Positions 1 through 7,436 of a stretch of DNA of 64,000 nucleotides are shown here, in pieces. The first letter of the stretch is position 1; every line of letters begins with the position of its first letter. Under the pieces are notes generated by a model. That model was not told the origin of the DNA. It saw nothing but the letters and a program-made list of their open reading frames with translations, and did no database searches. This DNA is from CAYUNA01 sp047629355. Its GTDB lineage: Bacteria; Bacteroidota; Bacteroidia; Chitinophagales; Saprospiraceae. The translations under genes were made by a program, and so were the position numbers. The stretch spans positions 21,889-85,888 of the forward strand of contig JBLHWU010000001.1 of the NCBI GenBank assembly GCA_047629355.1, in the 5' to 3' direction.

Positions 1-130
1 TGAAAATTTAAGAATTGAAGTTGAAATTAAGGATGGAAAGCTATTTTTTGATTATAAATTAAAAAAAGGCGTGAGTGAAAGTTTCAATGCGACGTTGTTG
101 ATGAAACAAATGGGTATTAAAATTAAGTAG
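1..130 (+). CDS. MutS-family DNA mismatch repair-type ATPase, C-terminal end only
   Basis: Only the last 42 codons are inside the window, read in the frame starting at base 2 and ending at TAG 128-130. The peptide contains YKLKKGVSESFNATLLMKQM followed by GIKIK. This matches the end of the MutS ATPase domain (domain V), where a Gly-Val-Ser segment and an Asn-Ala pair precede the C-terminal helix. Such short MutS-related proteins (membrane-associated or MutS2-like) are common in Bacteroidota. The short tail after the ATPase, without the long extension of canonical MutS, favours a MutS-related paralogue. The upstream part is outside the window, so subfamily and start cannot be judged. Confidence 0.7.
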   Translation, partial: ENLRIEVEIKDGKLFFDYKLKKGVSESFNATLLMKQMGIKIK

Positions 131-171
131 TCAAATACCCGGGTTACGCGTTCAATTTGGATTTACGACAA

Positions 172-201
172 TAGACTTGTTACCCTTTAAAAAGGTAACA
201 A
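172..201. repeat. TAGACTTGTTACC repeat end with short hairpin
   Basis: TAGACTTGTTACC begins at 172 and its TTGTTACC is answered by GGTAACAA at 194-201, giving an 8-bp stem. The same TAGACTTGTTACC string occurs at 1003-1015, and a close relative forms both ends of the element at 30992-31153. This looks like an internally deleted or solo end of that family. Confidence 0.5.
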
Positions 202-207
202 TTCTAA

Positions 208-366
208 GGAATGCGAAATAAATAAAGTTAGATTCTTGAGAGATCGATTTTGTTCTCCCTTTTTGCTTTAAAAGTGCGATTTATGTTGATATAATGAGCA
301 TTTTTAAAGTAAAAAATAAGGGCAAAATATCCGCTCAAGAGCCTGAGTTTATTTATTTCGCATTCC
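208..366. mobile_element. GGAATGCG palindromic element (MITE-like), copy 1
   Basis: The ends GGAATGCGAAATAAATAAA and its reverse complement enclose a 159-bp A+T-rich sequence that could fold into a long imperfect hairpin. TAA occurs directly outside both ends (205-207 and 367-369), as expected for a 3-bp target duplication. Two other full copies lie at 6150-6309 and 60096-60254, with the same central landmarks (TTTTGTTCT and AAAATAAGG). No open reading frame is present, so the element would need a transposase from elsewhere. Confidence 0.75.
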
Positions 367-407
367 TAAGGATGATTCTTTGAAAGAAAAAGATTTTTAA
401 TGGTTTG

Positions 408-446
408 GAACTCAACGCGCAACTCGTAACTGGCAACACGAAACCC
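408..446. repeat. Degenerate heptamer-phased tandem repeat
   Basis: Consecutive 7-base units follow the pattern ACTCGYA (ACGCGCA, ACTCGTA, ACTGGCA, ACACGAA). The reverse complement reads as the same GRGTTRC heptamer seen at 5421-5462, 46217-46244 and 58838-58872. Confidence 0.5.
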
Positions 447-529
447 ATATAAAAAGAGAAAACCCTTGTTCTGGGAGAACAAGGGTCTCTAACCCAAACA
501 AATAAACACAAAAACTACTTTTTAAGATT
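447..529 (-). ncRNA. Candidate small RNA of about 80 nt with its own promoter and terminator
   Basis: On the minus strand a Bacteroidota-type promoter is visible: TTG (564-566), a 20-base spacer, then TATACTTG (536-543). About 40 bases downstream lies a perfect 11-bp stem, ACCCTTGTTCT paired with AGAACAAGGGT (462-486), followed on this strand by a T-rich run (447-461). No reading frame of note lies between. The transcript would start near 529 and end near 447. Promoter and terminator are seen in the sequence; that it is a stable RNA is inference, and no known RNA family is recognised. Confidence 0.4.
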
Positions 530-535
530 CTAATG

Positions 536-566
536 CAAGTATAAGGTTTTTTTGAATTAAGGACAA
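536..566 (-). promoter_or_regulatory. Bacteroidota sigma-A-type promoter for the candidate small RNA
   Basis: TATACTTG (consensus TAnnTTTG) at 536-543 with TTG 20 bases upstream at 564-566. Only one base of the -7 element departs from consensus. Confidence 0.45.
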
Positions 567-773
567 TTTTTCCACATCAACAACCGCTAATTTTGTGACA
601 TCTATTTCTATATATTCTATGTCAAATCTCAATAAACAATAATTTTATAACTAAAAATAGTGACATAAAAAAAACACTTTTCTGTAAAAAAAAGTCACGT
701 TTTCCCTTTTATTTATTTTTATTTTAAATTTAACAATATGAAGTATTTTTTTATTTAAAATAACACTTATTAA

Positions 774-925
774 CTATTCAAGTTAATAGTGTCGGATAGC
801 ATTTGGATGAGTTTTGAATTTGTACAAGGCAAAAAACGCAGACATAGCCTTTGCTATGGCGAGTATTTTTAACGAAGTACAAATTTAAAAATCGCCAAAT
901 CATCCGACAGGATTAACTTGAATAA
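774..925. repeat. Inverted repeat ending in TATTCAAGTTAAT
   Basis: TATTCAAGTTAAT followed after a short break by TGTCGGAT (775-796) is matched in reverse complement at 902-924. The interior holds a second stem, CATAGC-CTTT-GCTATG, around 842-858. No coding capacity. It resembles a non-autonomous palindromic element; no second copy was noticed in the window. Confidence 0.55.
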
Positions 926-1002
926 CTACTTAGCCCCATTTCTGCCTTTTCTCACAATATTTTAACGGTATATAGTCTCTCTCTTTCCTTGTATTATTCC
1001 AA

Positions 1003-1060
1003 TAGACTTGTTACCCTTTAAAAATGCTTGCATGAAATTTAGATTTTTTTGCTAGTTTTC
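1003..1060. repeat. Half copy of the TAGACTTGTTAC family
   Basis: Begins TAGACTTGTTACCCTTTAAA and continues with sequence (AATGCTTG, GAAATTTAG, TTTTTTG) that matches the reverse complement of the right half of the element at 30992-31153. A right-hand end is not present here, so this is a truncated copy. Confidence 0.45.
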
Positions 1061-1157
1061 TGTAAAAAATCATTAAATAAGTACGTGACATTAAATAATC
1101 GACACTTTTGACGCAGTTATTTTTTCTTTTAACAAAGCGCGCAAGGGAAGATGATTT

Positions 1158-2078
1158 TTAACGTTGTTTAACGCCCATAAACCATCCCAAAACACCAGGT
1201 AAAGCGAACCCTACAGCATTCAACGTTCCATGCACCGCATACATCCAAGGAATTGATAAAAAGGAAATCGGTACATAATATCGCCAGCCATAACCCATTG
1301 CCAAGGTCATTCCTGCCATCAATGCCAAGCCCGATAAGGCCGATAACCATCGCATATTTTCTTTGATTTTAAATGCAAAAATCAAGTGTAAAAAACCAAT
1401 ACCAAATGCTGAACTTGCCAAAATAGTTACGCAAGCTGTTTCAATGATTTCTGGCAGTAAAAAATGAGATGTTGTAATGCCAATTGCCACCAATGGGACA
1501 CCGATAATGACGCCGATTCCAAATAATCTAGCCCATTTATTTTGGAATTCAGATAAAATTAAACCAGTCAATAATGCTAAAATAAATCCTGCATAATTAA
1601 AGTGCGCTGCTGTCAATAAAGTAATCGTTGCATCAAAGTCAAACGGTCGAAAATCCAAGCGGTCAGCAAAGGCCCAAGCTGCACCAACAGGTAAGAAAAG
1701 AGACGCTGCAAGTAGATTCAAATGAGCGATATCAAAAGACTTATTTTTGAGCCATTTTTGAAATCTCACCAACGCCATCCATACCGTCCAAAGTAGCCAC
1801 GGCAAAGTTAAAATAGCCGCTATTTCGCTTTTTTCTAAAACAAAAGCCATCATTAAAGTTAGTCCTGAAACCAAGCCAATTGTTACCTCTTTTCTTGAAA
1901 AACACAATAAAAAAGCAGCAAAAGTTAGTAAAAATGTCGGGACGACTAAAATTAAAATTTGTACATAGCCGATTTGAAAAGGGGAAACAGGCAATTTGAA
2001 AAACGCAAAGAACAGCCAAGCGACGAAGCTGATGCTTACCAGAATTTCAGCTTCTTTTTTAGTGATAATATTAGACAT
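1158..2078 (-). CDS. YndJ-like polytopic membrane protein
   Basis: A 306-residue protein with about nine hydrophobic segments and almost no soluble domain. It resembles the YndJ family, whose biochemical role is unknown. The ATG at 2078 is preferred over an upstream TTG: it overlaps the stop codon of the DUF1990 gene by 8 bases (ATGTCTAA), a classic translational-coupling arrangement, and the next residues run straight into the first membrane segment (about 15-35). Pairing of YndJ-like and DUF1990 proteins is, as far as I recall, also seen in Bacillus-type genomes, which suggests a shared function at the membrane. The family call is from overall composition and context and is less certain than the topology. 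Confidence 0.65.
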   Translation of the reverse strand: MSNIITKKEAEILVSISFVAWLFFAFFKLPVSPFQIGYVQILILVVPTFLLTFAAFLLCFSRKEVTIGLVSGLTLMMAFVLEKSEIAAILTLPWLLWTVWMALVRFQKWLKNKSFDIAHLNLLAASLFLPVGAAWAFADRLDFRPFDFDATITLLTAAHFNYAGFILALLTGLILSEFQNKWARLFGIGVIIGVPLVAIGITTSHFLLPEIIETACVTILASSAFGIGFLHLIFAFKIKENMRWLSALSGLALMAGMTLAMGYGWRYYVPISFLSIPWMYAVHGTLNAVGFALPGVLGWFMGVKQR

Positions 2079-2655
2079 GAGCGGGTAAATTTTGGTTGGC
2101 AAGTGCGCGCATTCGTTGCATAGATTGACGAACGAATTTTCGTTGATAGGCACGGGCAATTGGGTAGCCAATTTTTACCAGCCAAAAGCGAGGTTTAGAG
2201 AATGCTCGAATGTGGTAATAAATACTGCCATCTTTCTCTTTCTCTATCCAAAAACATTCCTCTCCGTACTCCACATGCCTTCGCAATGTTCCATACGCAA
2301 ACCCAAATCGTTGGTTATCATCCAATGTATAAACGATGCGTGCAGCATTCATCCACCAAAGCCCAAATAATCGAAAGAAAACAGCGACGGTTTCGTCCAT
2401 TTTGAGCGGTGTTTCATTCGGTAAAGTAGTTGTCCAATTTTGTGGAAACTGTTGCCAATTGAGTAGTGCATCTTTGGCATTTTTCCAGATGGCTTCCCCC
2501 TTACCAAGTAAAATTTTATTGTGGTCATTATCATAGCCTTTGATGTATTCCGTTTTGGATGCGCCAACTTCCGGGTAGCTGTAAGGCAAGGGAATCTGTT
2601 CTTTTAGAAATTTATCGATTATTTTATCTTGAGGGAACGAAATGTAGGCTTGCAT
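2071..2655 (-). CDS. DUF1990 (UPF0548) family protein
   Basis: A 194-residue soluble protein. Family-like features are KGEAIWKNAKDAL near the middle, FAYGTLRRHVEYGEECF about two thirds along, and a C-terminal FSKPRFWLVKIGYPIAR segment followed by a basic helix. DUF1990 proteins have no established reaction; some structures suggest a ligand-binding fold. A longer frame starting with TTG at 2730 would overlap batE, so the first ATG (2655) is used. The 3' end overlaps the start of the YndJ-like gene, and batE and the OstA-like gene lie upstream on the same strand, so one leftward transcript is likely. Family assignment is fairly firm; function is unknown. Confidence 0.75.
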   Translation of the reverse strand: MQAYISFPQDKIIDKFLKEQIPLPYSYPEVGASKTEYIKGYDNDHNKILLGKGEAIWKNAKDALLNWQQFPQNWTTTLPNETPLKMDETVAVFFRLFGLWWMNAARIVYTLDDNQRFGFAYGTLRRHVEYGEECFWIEKEKDGSIYYHIRAFSKPRFWLVKIGYPIARAYQRKFVRQSMQRMRALANQNLPAHV

Positions 2656-2716
2656 AGGCTTTTTTTTGTTGAAACAAGTCCTATTTTCAATTGTTTCAAT
2701 AAACAATGAAAACTCA

Positions 2717-3478
2717 TTAAATCTGCTCAATTCCCTTTATTTCTAACCATCCAATTTCCCCGTTAGGCAACCGCACTTGATGCCATTCGCCGACTGCATC
2801 CGTCAACGCGACTTTAGTCCCTTCATGCAAAGTATTCAAAGTCGTACTCGCTGCGTCTGGCCCACTTTTCAAATTAATTTTTTCAACTAAAATGATTGCT
2901 GAACCGCTATTTTTCTCCATCTGAACCCGACTATACGCCAACGAGAATGGTAAAAAACTTAACAACAAGGTAACCAATCCACCAATAAAGCCCAGTTTTT
3001 TATGCTTCCGTGACTTACCCATCAACCAAATAATAAATCCTGCCGCACTTGCCCAAAGTAATAACAGACCAAAGATACTCCAACTGGTAGAAGAAGCCAT
3101 TTGTCGCATATTTTGCCACCAAGAAGCCAGAAAAAATTGCGGTAAATTTTCAATTTCATCCACCCGATTCGCTTCCGCTAAAGAAAGGTTATAGACCACA
3201 TCTTCATTACTTGGTTCTATTAATAATGCTCGTTCGTAGTGCACAATCGCCTTTCCTAATTCTTCATTTTTAAAATAAGTATTGGCTAAATTATAATGCA
3301 ATTCAACGCTCTGTACTTCTGTTTTTAAGATATCTTCATAAACTTTAGTCGCAGCCGCATATTTCTTTTGCTTGTACAATTCATTGGCTTGGGCGAATAA
3401 ATTATTCGCTTCGCTTTGTGCGAAAACAGTAATTTGCAATAAACAAAAAACGGCTAAAAAAATGGATTTAATCTTCAT
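2717..3478 (-). CDS. batE: BatE-like TPR/SH3 aerotolerance protein
   Basis: A 253-residue protein: signal or anchor segment (1-20), two TPR-like repeats (about 25-90, with YNLANTYFKNEELGKAIVHY), two membrane spans (about 130-150 and 160-185), and a C-terminal bacterial SH3-like domain ending GEIGWLEIKGIEQI. This order is that of BatE from Bacteroidota Bat (aerotolerance) operons, thought to help cells cope with oxygen or envelope stress. The other bat genes in the window (batB, batC and a short batD) are 50 kb away at 53-55.6 kb, so the set is split. A GTG at 3484 is an alternative start; the ATG at 3478 gives a standard signal-like N-terminus. Confidence 0.75.
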   Translation of the reverse strand: MKIKSIFLAVFCLLQITVFAQSEANNLFAQANELYKQKKYAAATKVYEDILKTEVQSVELHYNLANTYFKNEELGKAIVHYERALLIEPSNEDVVYNLSLAEANRVDEIENLPQFFLASWWQNMRQMASSTSWSIFGLLLLWASAAGFIIWLMGKSRKHKKLGFIGGLVTLLLSFLPFSLAYSRVQMEKNSGSAIILVEKINLKSGPDAASTTLNTLHEGTKVALTDAVGEWHQVRLPNGEIGWLEIKGIEQI

Positions 3479-3515
3479 TTTCACAATACTATTTTAGAGC
3501 TTTTTTGAAATGATT

Positions 3516-5594
3516 TTATTCTTTCTTTTTAGAAAACGTTTTTTTATCTAAAACCTCACCTTCGACTTTTTCAATTTCCTTTTCTAACTTCCCTTCTTTT
3601 TTTAAATTTTCAATACCTTCCTTCAACCCTTCCTCCTCCTTTTCAACTGGCAAAGTAACCGCTACTGGCTTCCGTTCTCGTTTTTCAAATAGATCATCGA
3701 CACTCCGCGGACGGCGATTATTTTCCCACCGAAAACCATCCATCAGCAAAGCGCGATGGTCTGCCTTATCCATTGGCGAAAGGGTTGCTTTTGGTTGCGA
3801 AAAGAATTTGATACCGGTGACCGTATTCTCACCGAAATAAATTTTCATCTCACTACAAACCGTCTTATTAGCGCCGATATATGCTTTGCCGTCATCAAGT
3901 GGATAATAAACCGATTCCGCACTTCCCTTGACATGGACGTAATCCAATTCGCCTTTTGTGAAATAAGCGATGCTGTTTTTACCTTTAATTTGATTAAAAA
4001 AGCGTTCGTCGGGCGAATTAATAATAAAAGAATTGCTTCTCAAAAGTATCCGATTAATTTTATTATTTGCCAACTGTAATTTAATAGTGTCTGCCGTAAA
4101 TTGCGTAGTATCTGACCAAATTATCGGCGTCTCCTTAGGTCGATTGTCATAAAACCAAAACAGCGAGTCCGTCGTATTATACAGCAAGGAATCACAAACT
4201 GCTTGCAAGTCACTTTTATAAATTCTCACATCAAAATAAGCGTGCATCAACCGACTTGTATCGCCCGTCAATGTGTCGCCTTTGATGGAAACTAAGGTAT
4301 CGGCGGTCATAAATAACGAGTCACCGCCAATGTCAGAAATGAATAGCGGTCGCCCATTTCGTCCGCCTGATGCCTTAATATAATCGTTCTCTTTTTTGTA
4401 ATCCGCGTACTCCGCGACAATGGTTATATTTTGCGACGTATCGCGCCAAATCACATCCCCGACGGCAATGCCCATCTCTTTTTCTTGGTCATAATCAACT
4501 TGATTGGCATCCAAAACTTGAGCCCCATCTACGATATGTGACCGACCACGCGTAGCATATGATTCGTTGACTTTATCGTAAAAAATAGTATCCGCGATAA
4601 TGTTTTGACCATCATCAACAATGACGGCATTACCTTCCAATAGCGTCACTTCCGTCGTTTCATTATAGCGAATTCGGTTGGCGGTAGCGACGCGGCTGCC
4701 TTCTTCAAAACGGGCATTTCCAAGCAAAAATACTTCTTTCGTGTTTCCGTCATACCTGATAGTATCGGCAATCGCGATTTTTTCTCCATCGACATATTGC
4801 GGATTTTCTCGAAATTCAGCGGATTTATTTTTAGTATCATAGAAACCTGCTTCGCAATAAATCTTACTGCTGTCTTGCGAAATCAATGTCGGCGCGAGGA
4901 AAGTCGCCACTTTTGAATCGGTATTAAATTTCAAAGTATCAGACCGCAACGAAAACTCTGGACTGACGACCACGACAGAATCTTTAAACAACATCTCCTT
5001 CGTTTTCATATAAAAATACCCCTTTTCACTCTGAATCGTTGTCGAATCATCAGTAATCGTGGCACCAGAATAATAAGTCGCGACCTCGGTACTCATATCA
5101 TAATGGAGGTAATCGGTGAAGAGTTTTTGCCCTTGGTTGACGAGAATAACTTCGCCGTATAAATCCGAAATTTTAGTAGCTGAATTGTAAATAACAGAAT
5201 CTGCAAAAACCGCGACCGAATCGCCCTGCTGCAAAATCACATTGCCAATTGCCGTCAAATTCGTGCTATTGCGGATGCGGGCAGAATCGGCGTACATGTA
5301 TACAGTATCTTGACTGAGTTCAACATTGCCCAGTAGTCGTTGTAGCGTATCACCTTCGATGACTTCGTAGATGAATTCGTCTGCCCACTCGATGTCGATG
5401 ATGTCGGTGGTGTCCTTTGTGGGTTGCGGGTTACGAGTTCCGGATTGCGGGTTGCTGGGTTGGGTGATTTTGGGTTTTGGCTTTGTTTTTTTAGGGGTTT
5501 GGGCGGAGAGATTTTGGGTCCAGAATAGGCAGAGTAGCAAACATAGGGTTGTTTGAAAGATGGTTTTTGAATGTGTTTTTAAGTTTTTTTGCAT
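3516..5594 (-). CDS. OstA/LptA-like LPS-transport-type outer-envelope protein
   Basis: A 692-residue exported protein with a signal peptide (about 1-31, ending LSAQ). It is built of repeating beta-jellyroll strands in which phrases such as GNVELSQDTVYMYADSARI and GNARFEEGSRVATANRIRY recur, as in the OstA/LptA/LptD N-terminal fold that bridges lipopolysaccharide across the periplasm. Several such modules fill residues 70-600; the last 60 residues are Lys/Glu-rich and probably disordered. Bacteroidota commonly encode such multi-repeat OstA-like proteins. Residues of about 45-60 (a Pro/Asn/Gln-rich linker) are encoded by a degenerate 7-bp tandem repeat of a kind otherwise found between genes here. 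It is the first gene of the leftward group containing batE. Confidence 0.8.
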   Translation of the reverse strand: MQKNLKTHSKTIFQTTLCLLLCLFWTQNLSAQTPKKTKPKPKITQPSNPQSGTRNPQPTKDTTDIIDIEWADEFIYEVIEGDTLQRLLGNVELSQDTVYMYADSARIRNSTNLTAIGNVILQQGDSVAVFADSVIYNSATKISDLYGEVILVNQGQKLFTDYLHYDMSTEVATYYSGATITDDSTTIQSEKGYFYMKTKEMLFKDSVVVVSPEFSLRSDTLKFNTDSKVATFLAPTLISQDSSKIYCEAGFYDTKNKSAEFRENPQYVDGEKIAIADTIRYDGNTKEVFLLGNARFEEGSRVATANRIRYNETTEVTLLEGNAVIVDDGQNIIADTIFYDKVNESYATRGRSHIVDGAQVLDANQVDYDQEKEMGIAVGDVIWRDTSQNITIVAEYADYKKENDYIKASGGRNGRPLFISDIGGDSLFMTADTLVSIKGDTLTGDTSRLMHAYFDVRIYKSDLQAVCDSLLYNTTDSLFWFYDNRPKETPIIWSDTTQFTADTIKLQLANNKINRILLRSNSFIINSPDERFFNQIKGKNSIAYFTKGELDYVHVKGSAESVYYPLDDGKAYIGANKTVCSEMKIYFGENTVTGIKFFSQPKATLSPMDKADHRALLMDGFRWENNRRPRSVDDLFEKRERKPVAVTLPVEKEEEGLKEGIENLKKEGKLEKEIEKVEGEVLDKKTFSKKKE
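5421..5462. repeat. Heptamer-phased repeat inside the OstA-like gene
   Basis: Units GGGTTGC, GGGTTAC, GAGTTCC, GGATTGC, GGGTTGC follow each other exactly at 7-base steps. On the coding strand they give a Pro/Asn/Gln/Thr-rich linker between the signal peptide and the first OstA module. The same heptamer family lies between genes at 408-446, 46217-46244 and 58838-58872. Confidence 0.6.
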
Positions 5595-6368
5595 TTAAAA
5601 AATTTCGATTATCCTTGTTTTAAAAACAGTCTTTTCATTTATTAATTAACGCTATCAACAATCTTTCTGATTGTCAAATTCACCATTCCTTAACCCTTCC
5701 ACCCGCAAATTTAAAATAAAAATGCGCTCTCCTCTTTTTTTTTACTTTTTTGAAAATTCAAATAGAAAAATTTAACAACTTTATTTCGCCTCAGATGCTA
5801 AATAAAGAGTAAGAAATAAGAAATATTTCTCCTTTAAATTCTGCTGTACACCTCGAAATAGTCGCCTTTTCCTTCAAAAAAACATTCTTTTTTAACCTAT
5901 TTTTTACTAAAAAAAACAACTATATCACTTTTGGCAAGTATTTTGCTTACAGTAAAATAGTTTCCCTCAAGTTAACTTCCCACAAAATTTTACTCCCCTT
6001 TTATATTTACAGTAAAAGTCCCTGATTTCAATCCAACTTAAGTAACACATTAGTGATTACTCAATGTATCTCCCCAAAAAAAACTGGTAAACTTATCCAT
6101 CATTAAATTTATAATTCATCTGTAAATTTTCCAATAATAATCCAGTTAAGGAACGCGAAATAAATAAGTGTAGATTCTTGGGAGTGAGGTTTTGTTCTCC
6201 CTTTTTTCTTTGAAACTGCGATTTATGTTGAAATAATGAGCATTTTCTAAAGTAAAAAATGAGGGCAAGATATCCTCTCAAGAATCTGAATTTATTTAAT
6301 TCACATTCCTAAGCAAAGTAAAATATTTAGAATTCAAAAACTATTTTAGAACACAACATTTAAAACCT
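5595..6368. other. Gene-free A+T-rich gap between divergent genes
   Basis: About 770 bases without a supported gene. It must contain the promoter of the leftward OstA-like gene and of the rightward sorted protein, but no convincing TAnnTTTG box was pinned down. It holds the palindromic element at 6150-6309; short frames overlapping that element are not coding. Confidence 0.6.
6150..6309. mobile_element. GGAATGCG palindromic element, copy 2
   Basis: A 160-bp sequence with ends GGAACGCG and CACATTCC, flanked on both sides by TAA (6147-6149 and 6310-6312). The interior aligns by eye with copy 1 (208-366): TTTTGTTCTCCC, GCGATTTATGTTG and AATGAGCATTT are shared in the same order. Confidence 0.75.
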
Positions 6369-7013
6369 ATGACTAATTACATTTCAAAACAGTCAATGCC
6401 AGTATGCCTATTCCTACTATTTTTTATAATAAATATTGGAATAGTAGCCGCAACTTCACTAAGTCACAAAACACCTTCCAAAGACCAATCAGATGACCAT
6501 TTAATCGTCATTCGAAACCACAAATTAATCTTTGATATCGTAAAACAACAGAAGATTTCAGAAGATATTATTTTGCTAGATGCACCAGAGTTCGGAAAAG
6601 TATTTATCAATAGCGTAGATTCGATGACGTATGTGCCTCAGACTGATATTTGTGAGAAAAACGACAGTTTTTCTTACCTTTTGAAGACCGTAGACGGTTA
6701 CGACACGATTAATGTGAGCATCGAAATCTTGTGTGAAACCTTAACAATATTGAGCGGTTTTTCACCAAATGGCGATGGTGTAAACGATCATTTCACCATT
6801 TTAGGTGTACAAAATTTTCCAAATAATTCCATTTTAATTTTTAATAAATGGGGCGAGAAAGTTTATCAACAAAATAGATACGAAAACACTTGGGCTGGTG
6901 AAAAAAATCACGGTGATTCCTTACCAGAAGAGGAAAGTTTGTACTACTACGTTTTTGATAACGGAGAAGGCAAGTCGTACTCTGGATATGTGAAAATCGT
7001 AGATCAAACTTAA
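6369..7013 (+). CDS. Small secreted protein with T9SS type B sorting domain
   Basis: A 214-residue protein with a signal peptide (1-28), one Ig/cadherin-like module (about 45-115, ending in a YVPQTDICEKNDSFSY segment) and a C-terminal gliding-motility-associated (CHU_C, type B) sorting domain from about 125. The domain opens with the typical FSPNGDGVNDHF and continues with IFNKWGEKVYQ and YYYVFDNGEG. Type B domains route a protein through the type IX system to the cell surface. PorU and PorV in this window are the matching sortase and shuttle, although type B cargo usually also needs its own PorP/SprF-like partner. It is much shorter than most members, so it is nearly only a sorting domain with one module. 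A terminator follows at 7072-7112. Confidence 0.85.
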   Translation: MTNYISKQSMPVCLFLLFFIINIGIVAATSLSHKTPSKDQSDDHLIVIRNHKLIFDIVKQQKISEDIILLDAPEFGKVFINSVDSMTYVPQTDICEKNDSFSYLLKTVDGYDTINVSIEILCETLTILSGFSPNGDGVNDHFTILGVQNFPNNSILIFNKWGEKVYQQNRYENTWAGEKNHGDSLPEEESLYYYVFDNGEGKSYSGYVKIVDQT

Positions 7014-7071
7014 AAATAAATTGTATCATTCTTTTCTAAAATTCTATTGAGATAATTACCTGTATTTTATT

Positions 7072-7112
7072 AAAAAGTGTCTAATGCTGAAATTGCGTTA
7101 GGCACTTTTTTA
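7072..7112 (+). terminator. Rho-independent terminator after the type B sorted protein
   Basis: AAAGTGTCTAATGC pairs with GCGTTAGGCACTTT around a 6-base loop and is followed by a T run. The A run on the other side makes it potentially bidirectional. Confidence 0.75.
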
Positions 7113-7436
7113 ATTTTACCCTATCACGAAATTTATTTTATAGTACAAATGTTAACTATTTCCCGCTTAATTTTGATTTTCAATAAATTATTTTGAAACC
7201 ATCCAATAAAATACCTATATCTTGTTACATGTAATTCTGCGCTCACCTTCACTTCGCGGCGGATAAGCGTGGCGCAATAACATAACAAAGCGTATTTATA
7301 TTTCTGGGTGATTTCAAATAAATTATCACCTCCCATGTTGAACGCTGACGTTCCCAACAAATAAATGCCCTCTTTATTTCCTCGCATTCTATGCATCATT
7401 GGCAAAAGACATTTCTATATCTAAAGACACACTCTT
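7113..7436. other. Gap without recognisable gene
   Basis: A 90-residue minus-strand frame (7133-7405) lies here but resembles nothing recognised and has no family signature. Nothing else is supported. The sequence is not one of the repeat families of this window. Confidence 0.4.

Larger units (their letters stand above)
131..1157. other. Gene-free, repeat-filled gap of about 1 kb
   Basis: No credible coding sequence was found on either strand. The gap holds a TTGTTACC hairpin (172-201), a 159-bp palindromic element (208-366), a heptamer-phased repeat (408-446), a candidate leftward small RNA (447-529), an inverted repeat of about 150 bp (774-925) and a TAGACTTGTTACC repeat end (1003-1015). 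The rest is A+T-rich. Confidence 0.7.

Noticed and set aside
7133..7405. A 90-residue minus-strand frame between the sorted protein and the CAP pseudogene
   Set aside because: No family resemblance, no signal peptide or domain, and no supporting operon context; left unannotated.
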